Assembly: GCA_020638675.1 (NCBI GenBank)
Contig: JACKID010000001.1
Location: forward strand, 930,001 to 994,000
Reading direction: 5' to 3'
From: Planctomycetota bacterium
GTDB lineage: Bacteria; Planctomycetota; UBA8742; UBA2392
Length of the DNA: 64,000 nt
Part shown: positions 44,651 through 53,826 of the stretch, piece by piece
Layout: every line of letters starts with the position of its first letter
Numbering within the stretch: the stretch's first letter is position 1
Position numbers and translations under genes: made by a program
The notes under the pieces: model-generated
What the model was told of the DNA's origin: nothing
The model's input: the letters and a program-made list of their open reading frames with translations, nothing else
Databases searched by the model: none

Positions 44651-46315
44651 CTACTTGTCGCTATCGCCGGTTTCGGGGCCGGCCACGGCGAAGCGATCCT
44701 TGCGATCAATCGCCTGGCGTGACCATGAGTAGTCACGCAGCAGCACTCCCCACTCGCGCTTGGCCTTCTCCGGTTCGCCTTCGTCCTCGTAGCTCTGGGC
44801 AATCCAGAACTGCGCGTCGTCGCAGATTGTGCTGCGCAACTGCTCGGCCTCGAGCACCTGGCGCATGCACTTGCGCCCCTCCTCGTACTTGCCGGAGCGG
44901 ATGAGCAGCTTGCCCAGGCGATAGCGCGCGTTGGCCTTGAGCGGGTGACCGGCATGGGTCTTCAGCCAGTCAGAGTAGAGCGCGATGCCTTCGTTCCCGG
45001 CCCAGTCCTTGTCCTTGGCGTTCTTGAAGTCGGCGCTGCGGATCTTCAGAAATTCGTCCTCGGCATCGCCCAGCCGATCATTGACCAGTTGCAGGGCATA
45101 GGCCGCCGCGGCTTCAAATGCCTCTTCGAGCGGCTTGCCTGACAGTTTTGCGAACAGCTCGTTGCAGTCTTCGCCCTGCAGGAGGCGCCGGCAGAATTCG
45201 TGGACGGAGCCCTTCTTGACGCTCTCGAGCCACATGAACGCGGCCGCATCCTCGAGATAGTCGTTCGTGTTGTGATCGGCGTCGGCGATGCCATCCAGCA
45301 GCTTTCGCGGGTCACGCCCGGAAAACGTTTCGCCGCCGACCAGCGCCGCCAGCCGGTCCTCAAACTGCTCAGCCCCGTAAACGGCCAGTCCCTCGCGCAC
45401 CCACTTCGGCAGATCGAGGTAGCCAGCGCCCATTACGTCACGAAAGGCCGCGTGTTTCAGCTCATGTGTCACGCGGCTGCGGAAGTCCTCTTCGCTCACG
45501 ACGATGTGCTCGGCGTAGAACACCATGCGTGTATAGGGCTTGTAGTCCACGCAGATGGTCTCGGTGTAGGCCCGGTTGCTGTCGCGGCTGAAGCCCTTGT
45601 CTTTGAACTCAAACACGACTTGGGCGCCCTTCAGATCGACACCCAGCGTGCGTTTGAGAATTTTCCAGGCATCCTTCACGTAGCCGGGGAGGTGCTTCAA
45701 CGCAGTCTGGTAGCGGATATCCTTTACGAACTTGCCGTCATATCCGCTCACGATGCCATCGGCGTCGACGTTGAGCGCCGGATTGATCCGTTCCAAGTAG
45801 TAGCTCGCAGAGCTGTTGTATTCGGACTTCGGGAAGTCCTTCCGGAACGCCTTCAGGTCTTTCTCGGCCTGTTCAAACTGCCACAGCCGGAAGCGGCACT
45901 GTCCGATCATGTAGGTCCAGCGGTCGCGCTTGGCGCCCTCGGGCTCGGCCTCCAGGTTGGCTTCGCACTGCGCGATGCACTCGGTCAGCCTGCGGTCGGC
46001 GTCGAGCAGGGTGACGAGCTCATCGCGAGCCTTGCCCGCGTGGCGACTGTCCGCATGGTCCTTGAGCAGCGCACGGTAGAGCGCTTCACCGCGGGCGTAC
46101 TCCCCGGCGTTGAGGCCCGCGTTTCCGCCCATGTAGTGGACGGCATCGGAGTACTTGTACTCGGGGTTGGCGCTGACGAACTTCTCGGCTCGATCGAGCG
46201 CCTGGGCGTACTGCTTGGCCTTGAAGGCCTCCAGCAGCGACTGGTAGTCAGCGTCTACATCCGCCGCAAGCGGAGCAGCAAAGAGCAGGGATACAAGCAG
46301 CGCGCGCATTAGCAT
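44651..46315 (-). CDS. secreted MA-like zinc metallopeptidase with TPR regions
   Basis: About 554 residues with a signal peptide (MLMRALLVSLLFAAPLAA). TPR-like helices occupy 20-170 and 440-540. The middle holds VTHELKHAAFRDVMG (HExxH variant HELKH) and, 20 residues on, WVREGLAVYGAEQ, the pattern of gluzincin peptidases of the MA clan where Glu of EG is the third zinc ligand. Probably active in the periplasm. AGGA precedes the ATG at 46315; TTG 46321 is also possible. It follows the next secreted gene with 2 bases between its stop and this start. Confidence 0.75.
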   Translation of the reverse strand: MLMRALLVSLLFAAPLAADVDADYQSLLEAFKAKQYAQALDRAEKFVSANPEYKYSDAVHYMGGNAGLNAGEYARGEALYRALLKDHADSRHAGKARDELVTLLDADRRLTECIAQCEANLEAEPEGAKRDRWTYMIGQCRFRLWQFEQAEKDLKAFRKDFPKSEYNSSASYYLERINPALNVDADGIVSGYDGKFVKDIRYQTALKHLPGYVKDAWKILKRTLGVDLKGAQVVFEFKDKGFSRDSNRAYTETICVDYKPYTRMVFYAEHIVVSEEDFRSRVTHELKHAAFRDVMGAGYLDLPKWVREGLAVYGAEQFEDRLAALVGGETFSGRDPRKLLDGIADADHNTNDYLEDAAAFMWLESVKKGSVHEFCRRLLQGEDCNELFAKLSGKPLEEAFEAAAAYALQLVNDRLGDAEDEFLKIRSADFKNAKDKDWAGNEGIALYSDWLKTHAGHPLKANARYRLGKLLIRSGKYEEGRKCMRQVLEAEQLRSTICDDAQFWIAQSYEDEGEPEKAKREWGVLLRDYSWSRQAIDRKDRFAVAGPETGDSDK

Positions 46316-46317
46316 GG

Positions 46318-47400
46318 TCAATCCTGTACGTCTCTAACGGACTCAGCGCCCTGATTGTCACCCAGAACTTCGAGCACGTGCGCGTACAATTCGCGCGTAC
46401 GTTTCCAATCGTAGTCCCAGTAGTTGCCGTGCTTTGAACGGTCGAGTTGGTCGAAGGGTCTCGTCCCTTCGCGCGCCTTCAGATATGCAGGCCAGAGAAC
46501 CTGCATGTGCGCTCTCGCGGCCTCGGCAGCCTGCCTGGCGTCTACCCCTGCCTTTTCAAGCGCGTCCACCTGCAGCAGGCGCCATGGCACATACTTGCGC
46601 CAGCCGGCCGATGGCCCGCAGTGCGTTATGGTCGTGTTCGACGAAGCCTCAAGCTCGGCCAGCCGGGCGCACGTCTCGGCCAGCGCGACGTGTTTGCCTG
46701 CCCGGGCGTACAAGTCTGCCAGCAGGACGAGCGTTGAGGTGAAACCGCGATTGACGGCCGTGCGTTGTTTCTCGCTGAACGCTTCGCGGCGTGCCTCTTG
46801 CTCCGAAATCCTGGCCGCGAGTGTTGAGGCAAACCACGTCAGCTGGAAGTCCTCCATGCGTTTGCCGGCGGGTTGCGCGAACTTCAGCGGCGTCGTGTCG
46901 GTGCGCTCGAACAGCTCCGCCGGAAGGTCCGCATAGTGGACGGTGATTGAAACGCTATCGGGAAGCGCAGCGAAGCGTCGCAGGTGTGCCAGCGGCAGGG
47001 TGAGGCGACGCCGCCCAAGCGGATGCAGTTGAGGCAGCAGGGTGGTCCCCCCTGTGTACGACCAGCTTAGGTCAACTTGCTGGCCGGCGCCCAATTCCAG
47101 TGTCCAGCGGTACTGGCCATCAGAGTCGGATTGGGCCGGAAGTGCCTTGGTGTCGACGGTGATCGCGAACTCTTCGTTCTTCTTTGTGGGTATTGAGTCG
47201 AGGGGAATTCCAAACTCGAACGTACCCGGCTCGCCGTCATTTCGAACGACGACGTGGAATGCGATTTCTGCGGACACGCCCTTCTCGTCCGGCCGTAGGT
47301 GTACTTCAACGCTGGCCGACACGAGGGCCGGCGTCGCCTCTTGCTCAGCGGCCAGTAGTGGTGCCGAGTATAGCAGTCCCAGGAGGAGAATTCGGATCAT
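46318..47400 (-). CDS. secreted protein of unknown function with beta and helical parts
   Basis: 360 residues with a signal peptide (MIRILLLGLLYSAPLLAAE). The first half (20-150) is beta-like (VSASVEVHLRPDEKGVSAEIAFHVVV; WSYTGGTTLLPQL), the second half helical with TPR flavour (LLADLYARAGKHVALAETCARLAELEA). No known motif. It is encoded just ahead of the MA-like metallopeptidase and may be its partner or substrate. Confidence 0.65.
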   Translation of the reverse strand: MIRILLLGLLYSAPLLAAEQEATPALVSASVEVHLRPDEKGVSAEIAFHVVVRNDGEPGTFEFGIPLDSIPTKKNEEFAITVDTKALPAQSDSDGQYRWTLELGAGQQVDLSWSYTGGTTLLPQLHPLGRRRLTLPLAHLRRFAALPDSVSITVHYADLPAELFERTDTTPLKFAQPAGKRMEDFQLTWFASTLAARISEQEARREAFSEKQRTAVNRGFTSTLVLLADLYARAGKHVALAETCARLAELEASSNTTITHCGPSAGWRKYVPWRLLQVDALEKAGVDARQAAEAARAHMQVLWPAYLKAREGTRPFDQLDRSKHGNYWDYDWKRTRELYAHVLEVLGDNQGAESVRDVQD

Positions 47401-47438
47401 GCAGACAGCATAGACGAGGTTGCGACACCCGCAAAAGC

Positions 47439-47466
47439 AAACCGGGCGCCCGAAGGCGCCCGGTTT
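47439..47466 (-). terminator. terminator downstream of hppA
   Basis: 12-bp stem AAACCGGGCGCC / GGCGCCCGGTTT with a four-base loop (CGAA on plus, TTCG on minus). On the minus strand it is followed by GCTTTTGC. It ends the pyrophosphatase transcript. Confidence 0.75.
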
Positions 47467-47478
47467 TCGATGAGTTGT

Positions 47479-50406
47479 CTACTTGGTGTAAATCCACTCA
47501 AACAGCCAGGGCAGCAGCCCGCCGCCCTTGTTTACGGCCAGCACGAGCGCGACCGTTGCCACAGCGACCATACTCATGAGCTTCACGAGAATGTTGAGCG
47601 AGGGACCCGACGTGTCCTTGAACGGGTCGCCTACAGTGTCGCCGACCACCGTTGCCTTGTGCTCGGGCGAGCCCTTTACGTACTTCTTGTACTTCTTCTT
47701 GGACGCAACGCCTTCCGCGGGCTTCACTGCAGCCGGCGCAGGTTCCGACTTGGCCGCTGCTGCGGCGACCGGTTCTTCCTTCGGCTCCTCTGCGGGAGTC
47801 TCGTCGGCAGGGGCCTCTTCCTCGTGGTCATCCGTAGCGTCGGAATCGGCGTCAACGGTCTCGTCCGCTGCTTCTTCCGTTACTTCTTCTACTGCTTCTT
47901 CGCCCTTGTCTTCGGCCGGCTTGGGCGTGGCCTTCGTCTTGCGCGAGCTGGAGCCCTTCTTCTTGGCCGCAGTGGCCTTCTTCTTGGCGCTCGATTTCTT
48001 CTTGGTGTCCTTCTTCCCGTCCGGTCCGCCCTGGTCGCCGGCTACTGGTGCCAACGCCGCGTCCTCAACGTCAGGGTTGTAAATACCCTCCTCGATGAAC
48101 TTCTCGGCCAGACCGCCCTTTTCAACCCACTTCTTGGCGTTGTCCCACGCGCCGCCGGCGTTGGCCATCATGACGGCCATGGCAAAGCCCGCTGCGAGAC
48201 CGCCCGCGAGCAACCCAAACACTGCGCCGGCGCCGAACAGCACGCCCGTGACAATCGGACCGGCGACCGCCAGCAGCGACGGAATGAGCATCCGCTTGAG
48301 CGCGGCCGTGGTTGAAATGTCGACGCAGCTTGCGTAGTCGGGCTTGCCTGTGCCTTCCATGATGCCGGGGATCTCGCGGAACTGGCGGCGAACCTCTTCC
48401 ACCATTTCCTTGGCCGCGTCACCGACGGCGCTCATGGTCAGCGCGCCGAACACGAACACCAGCATGGCGCCGATGAACAGGCCGATGATGACCTGCGGCG
48501 CGGAAACGCTCATGCTCTCCATCAGTGCGCCCAGGGCTTGTGCATTCGCCATCTTGTCCTCACCGGACCGCAGCAGCCCGATCAGCGAGTCCTGGTAGGA
48601 GGCGATCAGCGCGAGCGCGGTAAGCGCCGCGGAGCCGATCGCGAAGCCCTTGCCGATCGCGGCCGTGGTGTTGCCAAGGCTGTCCAGCGCGTCCGTGCGC
48701 TCGCGAACTTCCGGCGGCAGACCGGCCATCTCGGCGTTGCCACCGGCGTTGTCCGCGATGGGGCCGTACGCGTCCGTGGCGAGCGTGATGCCAAGCGTGC
48801 TGAGCATGCCGACGGCCGCCAGCGCCACGGCATAGAGACCCGCGGGCATGCTGGCGAAGCCGCCGCCGAAGCCGAAAGCGAGCAGCGTCGCAACAGCAAC
48901 CGTCACGATCGGAATCCAGGTGGACATCATGCCGACCGCGAGACCGCCGATGATGACGGTAGCCGGGCCGGTGACGGACTGCTTGGCGACGCTCTGCGTC
49001 GGCTCATAGTCGTAGGCCGTGAAACGCTCCGAACCCCAGGCGATCACGAGACCGGCCGCGAGCCCGACCACAACCGCCGCCCACATCGAGGTGCCGAGGA
49101 TGAACCCAAAGCCCAGCCAGCAGATCGGAAGGGCAAGCACACCCACTCCGAGGGATGCCACGTTGACGCCCTTGTGCAACGCCGCCAACAGTTCATGCAG
49201 TGTTGCACCGTCCTTGGTCTTCACCAGCTTGGTGCAGCCCACCGACAGCAGGATGCCGACGGCCGCAATGCCGATGGCCGCAAAGACGAAGCCCCAGGGG
49301 TTCTTGCCCAGGCTGACGGCGGCCGTCCAGGAGAGTGCGATGGCTGCGAGAATCGAGCCGACGTATGACTCGTAGAGGTCTGCGCCCATGCCCGCAACGT
49401 CGCCGACGTTGTCACCGACGTTGTCGGCGATGGTTGCCGGGTTGCGCGGGTCGTCTTCGGGAATGCCCGCCTCAACCTTGCCCACGAGGTCCGCACCGAC
49501 GTCTGCGGCCTTGGTGAAGATGCCGCCGCCGACGCGCGCGAAGAGCGCGACCAGCGAGGCACCGAGCCCGAAGGTAATCATGATGTTGGCGATTTCATTC
49601 AACGTGATCTTGGTGTCGATCGCGTCCACGATTCCGGCCATCACCAGCAGCCAGAACGTAATGAAGGCCATGCCGACGCCAACCACCATCAGGCCCATGA
49701 CCGCGCCCGCCTTGAACGCGACCTGCAGGCCGGCGTTCAGCCCGCCCTCTTTGCACGCCCATGCGGTTCGGTTGCTTGCCATCGTGGCGGTGCGCATGCC
49801 GAACCAGCCGGTGGCAAAGCTGCAGAGCCCGCCCGTGAACAGACCTACGAGTGCGAAGATCGCGAGGTAAGGCACGGCGCCGAAAAAGTTGATGGCCATG
49901 ATGACCAGCGCTACGCCCCCCAGCACCGGCAGCACAATGCGCCGCTGGCGGACGAGGTAGGCCATCGCGCCGTCGCGCACGGCGTCAGAGATCTCGACCA
50001 TGCGCTCGTTGCCGGGCGCTGCCTTCTTGACGTCGCCGAAGAACTTCTTGGCCGTAATCAATGCCGCGGCCGAGCCGATCAGCCCGAGCAGCACGGCGAA
50101 CACGCCGTAGTACCAGTTCTGCCAGAAAGTGGTGTCACCCTTGGTTGTGCCTTCCCAGACCTTGTCGCCGGTATTGATGATCCCGTCGCGTGCCGTGGCG
50201 ATCTGGACCGGTGTCTCGGACGTCTCAAGCCCGACGGACTGTGCAACGCCGTCCAGCACCGGTGCCAGGTTGAAGAATGCAGCCGGGCCGCCGTCGTGGG
50301 TGATGGCCGTGAAGGCCAGTAGCACGCCCGCAAGGATGAAGCCGACTGCGGTCAGTAACTTGCGGGGTGAAACGGACTGCGACCTGCCGCGGAGGGAAAC
50401 GATCAT
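47479..50406 (-). CDS. hppA: membrane-bound K+-dependent ion-pumping pyrophosphatase with large insertion
   Basis: 975 residues against the usual 660-800. Active-site loops are intact: VGADLVGKVEAGIPEDDPRNPATIADNVGDNVGDVAGMGADLYESY, TDAYGPIADNAGGNAEMAG and VVGDTVGDPFKDTSGPSLN. The motif GNTTAAIGKG has Ala/Gly where K+-independent forms have Lys/Thr, so K+ dependence is predicted; H+ or Na+ pumping cannot be decided. Between FIEEG and GSPEHK (about 47674-48087) lie roughly 130 extra residues: a Lys/Ala/Ser histone-like run, an acidic Glu/Asp run and KKKYKKY. It couples pyrophosphate hydrolysis to ion export. The start overlaps the upstream gene's stop (ATGA). Confidence 0.92.
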   Translation of the reverse strand: MIVSLRGRSQSVSPRKLLTAVGFILAGVLLAFTAITHDGGPAAFFNLAPVLDGVAQSVGLETSETPVQIATARDGIINTGDKVWEGTTKGDTTFWQNWYYGVFAVLLGLIGSAAALITAKKFFGDVKKAAPGNERMVEISDAVRDGAMAYLVRQRRIVLPVLGGVALVIMAINFFGAVPYLAIFALVGLFTGGLCSFATGWFGMRTATMASNRTAWACKEGGLNAGLQVAFKAGAVMGLMVVGVGMAFITFWLLVMAGIVDAIDTKITLNEIANIMITFGLGASLVALFARVGGGIFTKAADVGADLVGKVEAGIPEDDPRNPATIADNVGDNVGDVAGMGADLYESYVGSILAAIALSWTAAVSLGKNPWGFVFAAIGIAAVGILLSVGCTKLVKTKDGATLHELLAALHKGVNVASLGVGVLALPICWLGFGFILGTSMWAAVVVGLAAGLVIAWGSERFTAYDYEPTQSVAKQSVTGPATVIIGGLAVGMMSTWIPIVTVAVATLLAFGFGGGFASMPAGLYAVALAAVGMLSTLGITLATDAYGPIADNAGGNAEMAGLPPEVRERTDALDSLGNTTAAIGKGFAIGSAALTALALIASYQDSLIGLLRSGEDKMANAQALGALMESMSVSAPQVIIGLFIGAMLVFVFGALTMSAVGDAAKEMVEEVRRQFREIPGIMEGTGKPDYASCVDISTTAALKRMLIPSLLAVAGPIVTGVLFGAGAVFGLLAGGLAAGFAMAVMMANAGGAWDNAKKWVEKGGLAEKFIEEGIYNPDVEDAALAPVAGDQGGPDGKKDTKKKSSAKKKATAAKKKGSSSRKTKATPKPAEDKGEEAVEEVTEEAADETVDADSDATDDHEEEAPADETPAEEPKEEPVAAAAAKSEPAPAAVKPAEGVASKKKYKKYVKGSPEHKATVVGDTVGDPFKDTSGPSLNILVKLMSMVAVATVALVLAVNKGGGLLPWLFEWIYTK

Positions 50407-51539
50407 TCGTGAATCTCCTGCTGCGCTCGTTCGATCAACTCGGGGGGCAGCAAATCAGGCTGACCCTCGAAGTTGAACTTCATTGCGTCCACAAAATCAT
50501 CGGCGGCTTTCCGCCCGCCGATACGAAGGGCGTTCTCTATACCCGAGACGAACGCTTGTGCAACTGCTTCCTTATAACCGCGTTCGAAATCTTGCCGTGT
50601 TTCGGGTGCGAGCGTCGGCGGAATACGCAGGTTCGCCAGCCGGACGGCGTTCAACAGGGCGCTCTCGACCGCCAGCCCATGTGGCTTTGCCTCCAGCGCG
50701 GGAGTGATTGCCAGCACCATCGCGTGCAGCCGACACCAGTGGGCGACCGCCAGAAACGCCAGCACGTCAGGCGTGAGGACCAATAGGCTGCGCATCTGCT
50801 CCCGCTCATAGGGCTCGAAGGCACTGCCCAATTCGCCCTGCTCGGCGGGGGAGAGTTCCTCGAAACCCGGGTCCAGCAGCCGCTCGCGGTCGGTCGCGGA
50901 CAGCCCGGCGTAGGCATCGGCCGTGTCGAACAGGTTGATCTGCAGCCCCACGTTCTCGAGAAAGTCGTCAAGTGCCGCCGCATCAGCGTCAGACAACTCC
51001 TTGCGGAGCCTCAATGCGACGTCGACGACGCGTTCCCACGTCTCGGCCGCGCCATCGAAGTGGTCGCGCTCCGCCTCAAGGATCGGCGCCGGGTAGCTGA
51101 TTGAGCGGTTCAGGATGAAGTTCCATTCATCGAGCCGCAAAGAAGCATCGTCCGGCAGGCGACGCTGGCCTTCAAACAGCGTTGTAAGGCCCAGCACAAC
51201 CCAGTAGGCGCGGCGTTCCCGTTCGGGAAACTGGGCCGAGATGTTGTAGGCCTGGTTCCAGGCGAGGTAGCTGTAGACGGCCGGATTGCGTGGCTGCAAC
51301 TCACGGATCAGCTCGTAGGTGGCAAGCGTCTCGTACAAGTCGCCTCGACGATAGGCGTCACCGGCGCGGAGCCAGAGCGCGGTTGTTGCGTAGCCGCGGG
51401 TCGCGCCCAGCACGCGCACTCCGGTGGTGCGGGCGACCTCGCTGACATCGGCCTGTACGGGCCGATCCGGCGTCGGAAGCAGTACCGTGACGACCACGGC
51501 CGCTGCAATGACCAGCAGATAGGGGGCGAAGCGCCGCAT
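50403..51539 (-). CDS. membrane-anchored helical repeat (TPR-like) protein
   Basis: 378 residues. One N-terminal membrane segment (FAPYLLVIAAAVVVTVLL), then helical repeats: TTALWLRAGDAYRRGDLYETLATYELIRELQPRNPAVYSYLAWNQAYNI is TPR-like. The remainder is helical and acidic, ending in ELIERAQQEIHE. No enzyme motif. The ATG at 51539 gives the anchor; the open frame further upstream is only the antisense of tRNA-Ala (GNRTPDLLNAIQMLYQLSYRP). It shares ATGA with hppA, so it may be co-expressed. Confidence 0.72.
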   Translation of the reverse strand: MRRFAPYLLVIAAAVVVTVLLPTPDRPVQADVSEVARTTGVRVLGATRGYATTALWLRAGDAYRRGDLYETLATYELIRELQPRNPAVYSYLAWNQAYNISAQFPERERRAYWVVLGLTTLFEGQRRLPDDASLRLDEWNFILNRSISYPAPILEAERDHFDGAAETWERVVDVALRLRKELSDADAAALDDFLENVGLQINLFDTADAYAGLSATDRERLLDPGFEELSPAEQGELGSAFEPYEREQMRSLLVLTPDVLAFLAVAHWCRLHAMVLAITPALEAKPHGLAVESALLNAVRLANLRIPPTLAPETRQDFERGYKEAVAQAFVSGIENALRIGGRKAADDFVDAMKFNFEGQPDLLPPELIERAQQEIHE

Positions 51540-51641
51540 GGGGCGGAAGTTAGCAGAATCCCCCGCGCGTTGGACAGAAAAGCACAGACCGCCCTGTTGT
51601 GCTTCGAGGCGGGCGAAAGTACCTTTCGCGCCAGCCTTTGT

Positions 51642-51713
<72 letters not shown>

Positions 51714-51717
<4 letters not shown>

Positions 51718-51846
51718 TACTTCGCAGCCCTCAATCCGCGTTCGCGGCTTGAGGGCTGCTTCGTATGGCAGGCCAGTCTTTGAGAATCATGCCTCGCTGC
51801 GGGCTGCGAAGTATGGTGTCCTCCGAAGCCTTGGCGAAGGAGGACT
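51714..51846. repeat. nested inverted repeats between tRNA-Ala and a GIY-YIG gene
   Basis: Three structures are stacked. (1) A 17-base inverted repeat: 51714-51730 (ACCATACTTCGCAGCCC) and 51801-51817, beginning inside the tRNA 3' end. (2) A hairpin GCAGCCCTCAA (51724-51734) / TTGAGGGCTGC (51749-51759). (3) A near-palindrome GTCCTCC...GGAGGAC (51819-51825 / 51840-51846) whose right arm contains the AAGGAGG ribosome site of the next gene. A third degenerate copy GGGCTGCTTCGTATGG lies at 51753-51768. Confidence 0.75.
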
Positions 51847-51853
51847 CGTGCGA

Positions 51854-52096
51854 ATGTGGTACGTCTACATTATCCGCAGCACGTCTCACCCCGATCGCAT
51901 TTACTTCGGCATTACGGACGACATTCAGCGGCGCATCAAAGAGCACAATTCCGGCAATTCGAAACATACGGCAAAGTGGATGCCCTGGGAGTACGTCGTC
52001 GTTCTGCGCTTTGGCGATGAGTCCAAGGCACGGGAATTCGAGAAGTATCTGAAAACCGGCTCGGGCAACGCGTTCGCGAAACGGCATTTCCTGTAG
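51854..52096 (+). CDS. small GIY-YIG endonuclease-domain protein
   Basis: 80 residues (82 from the GTG at 51848, closer to the AAGGAGG site). WYVYIIRS...RIYFGITDDIQRRIKEHNSG is the GIY-YIG core with Y-Y and FGIT in place of YVGxT; Arg and His/Glu of the active site (RRIKEH; E in FEKYLKTGSG) are present. Such single-domain nucleases of the UvrC-like (YhbQ-type) subfamily are widespread and often dispersed among repeats. It stands alone between tRNA-Ala and a signalling operon and its ribosome site sits in a palindrome. Function unknown; DNA or RNA cleavage is expected. Confidence 0.85.
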   Translation: MWYVYIIRSTSHPDRIYFGITDDIQRRIKEHNSGNSKHTAKWMPWEYVVVLRFGDESKAREFEKYLKTGSGNAFAKRHFL

Positions 52097-52166
52097 GGAA
52101 CATCAGTTGCCCCGCCCGGAACGAAAAGCCATGCTGCCGGCGTTCCAAGCCCGTCAGGGGGCGAGC

Positions 52167-53825
52167 GTGGCCAAGCCGGCGATCCTAGTTGTCGATGACG
52201 AACCCGAGGTGCTTCGCGCCATTGCGCGCGATATCCGCCAGCGCTATGGCGAAGACTATCGCGTTCTGAGGGCCTCCTCCGGACGAGAAGGCGTTGATGC
52301 TTTGGCGGAGCTCAAAGAGCGCGGTGATGCGGTCGCACTAGTCCTGTCCGACCAGCGCATGCCAAAGATGGACGGCACGCAGTTCCTCGCGGAGGCGCGC
52401 AAGCTCTATCCAAGTAGCAAGCGAGCCCTGCTTACGGCCTATGCTGATACCAACGCCGCGATCGCCAGCATCAACGAGTCGCAGATCGACTACTACCTGC
52501 TCAAGCCCTGGGATCCGCCCGAGGAGCGGCTCTATCCGGTTGTCGATGACTTGCTCGATGACTGGCGCGCCAACTATCGCCCCGGATATGGCGGCATTCG
52601 GGTGGTCGGCCATCGCTGGTCGGCGCGGACGCACGACGTGAAGGAGTTTCTGGCCCGCAACCAGGTGCCCTACCAGTTCTTTGACATTGAGGAGTCCGTC
52701 GAGGCTCGAGAGCTACTGGGGGCAGACCCCGAAGCCGCCTGCGAACGTCTTCCTGTTGTGCTGCTCCCGGCCGGCAAGCGCCTGCATGCACCGGACACAG
52801 CTGCGCTCGCAGCCGAGATCGGAATGCGCACGGAAGCCGCGGCCGAATTCTACGACCTCGCCATCGTCGGGGCCGGGCCAGCGGGCCTCGCGGCAGCAGT
52901 GTACGGCGCATCGGAAGGCCTGAAGACGGTGCTGATCGAGCGGCAGGCGCCGGGCGGGCAGGCCGGCACCAGCAGCCTGATCGAGAACTATCTTGGGTTT
53001 CCTTCCGGGTTGACCGGGGCCGACCTCGCGCGGCGAGCCGTCACGCAAGCTACGCGCTTCGGCGTGGAGATTCTTGCACCGGCGGAAGTCAGCTCCATGG
53101 CTGTCGACGGCCCTTACAAGCGCCTCACGCTGGCCAGCGGCAAGGAGATTGCGTGTCACGCGTTGATGCTGGCCATGGGGGTGACGTGGCGCCACCTGAC
53201 GGCCCCCGGTGCGGAAAAGTTTGCCGGGCGTGGTGTGTTCTACGGCGCAGCAATGACCGAGGCGATGGGATGCAAAGACAAGGAGATCTACATCGTCGGC
53301 GCCGGCAACTCGGCTGGACAGGCGGCCATGTACTTCTCGGAGCACGCCTGCAAGGTTGTGATGCTCGTGCGGGGCGACTCACTCGCCAGCAAGATGTCCA
53401 ACTATCTGGTTGAGCGCATTGAGGCCCATCCCAAGATCAGCGTGCTGACTGAGACTGAAATCGCGGAGTGCCACGGCGAGCAGGGGCTTGAAGGACTAAC
53501 GCTGCGGAACCGTCGCAGTGGCGAGTCCATGCGGGTCGAGACCAACTTTGTGTTCAGTTTCATTGGTGCGGAACCCGGCACAGCGTGGCTGAATGATTGC
53601 GTCGCGCGAGACGAGCGCGGCTTCATTCTGACTGGGCCCGCACTCGGAGCCGAGCGTCTGAAGGACTGGCCGCTCAAGCGCAATCCGTTCCTGCTTGAAT
53701 GCAGCGTACCGGGCGTGTTCGCCGCGGGGGACGTGCGCAGCCAGTCGATCAAGCGCGTCGCCTCCGCGGTAGGGGAAGGCTCCGTTTCCGTCGCCTTCAT
53801 CCACCGTCACCTGGCGGAGCTCTAG
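52167..53825 (+). CDS. fused response regulator / thioredoxin-reductase-like flavoprotein
   Basis: 552 residues. Receiver domain 1-130 with D10-D11, phospho-acceptor Asp62 (VLSDQRMPKMDG) and LLKPWDPP. A middle glutaredoxin-like section (GIRVVGHRWSARTHDVKEFLARNQVPYQFFDIE, about 145-220). FAD/NAD reductase 230-552: IVGAGPAGLAAAVYGASEG, IENYLGFPSGLTG, IYIVGAGNSAGQAAMYF, GVFAAGDVRSQSIKR. The redox CxxC of thioredoxin reductase is missing (GRGVFYGAAMTEA in its place). It is a known fused family, usually paired with a cNMP-binding kinase as here (1-base gap). The GTG at 52167 has AGGGGG upstream; ATG 52131 is possible. Substrate unknown. Confidence 0.88.
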   Translation: MAKPAILVVDDEPEVLRAIARDIRQRYGEDYRVLRASSGREGVDALAELKERGDAVALVLSDQRMPKMDGTQFLAEARKLYPSSKRALLTAYADTNAAIASINESQIDYYLLKPWDPPEERLYPVVDDLLDDWRANYRPGYGGIRVVGHRWSARTHDVKEFLARNQVPYQFFDIEESVEARELLGADPEAACERLPVVLLPAGKRLHAPDTAALAAEIGMRTEAAAEFYDLAIVGAGPAGLAAAVYGASEGLKTVLIERQAPGGQAGTSSLIENYLGFPSGLTGADLARRAVTQATRFGVEILAPAEVSSMAVDGPYKRLTLASGKEIACHALMLAMGVTWRHLTAPGAEKFAGRGVFYGAAMTEAMGCKDKEIYIVGAGNSAGQAAMYFSEHACKVVMLVRGDSLASKMSNYLVERIEAHPKISVLTETEIAECHGEQGLEGLTLRNRRSGESMRVETNFVFSFIGAEPGTAWLNDCVARDERGFILTGPALGAERLKDWPLKRNPFLLECSVPGVFAAGDVRSQSIKRVASAVGEGSVSVAFIHRHLAEL

Positions 53826-53826
53826 C

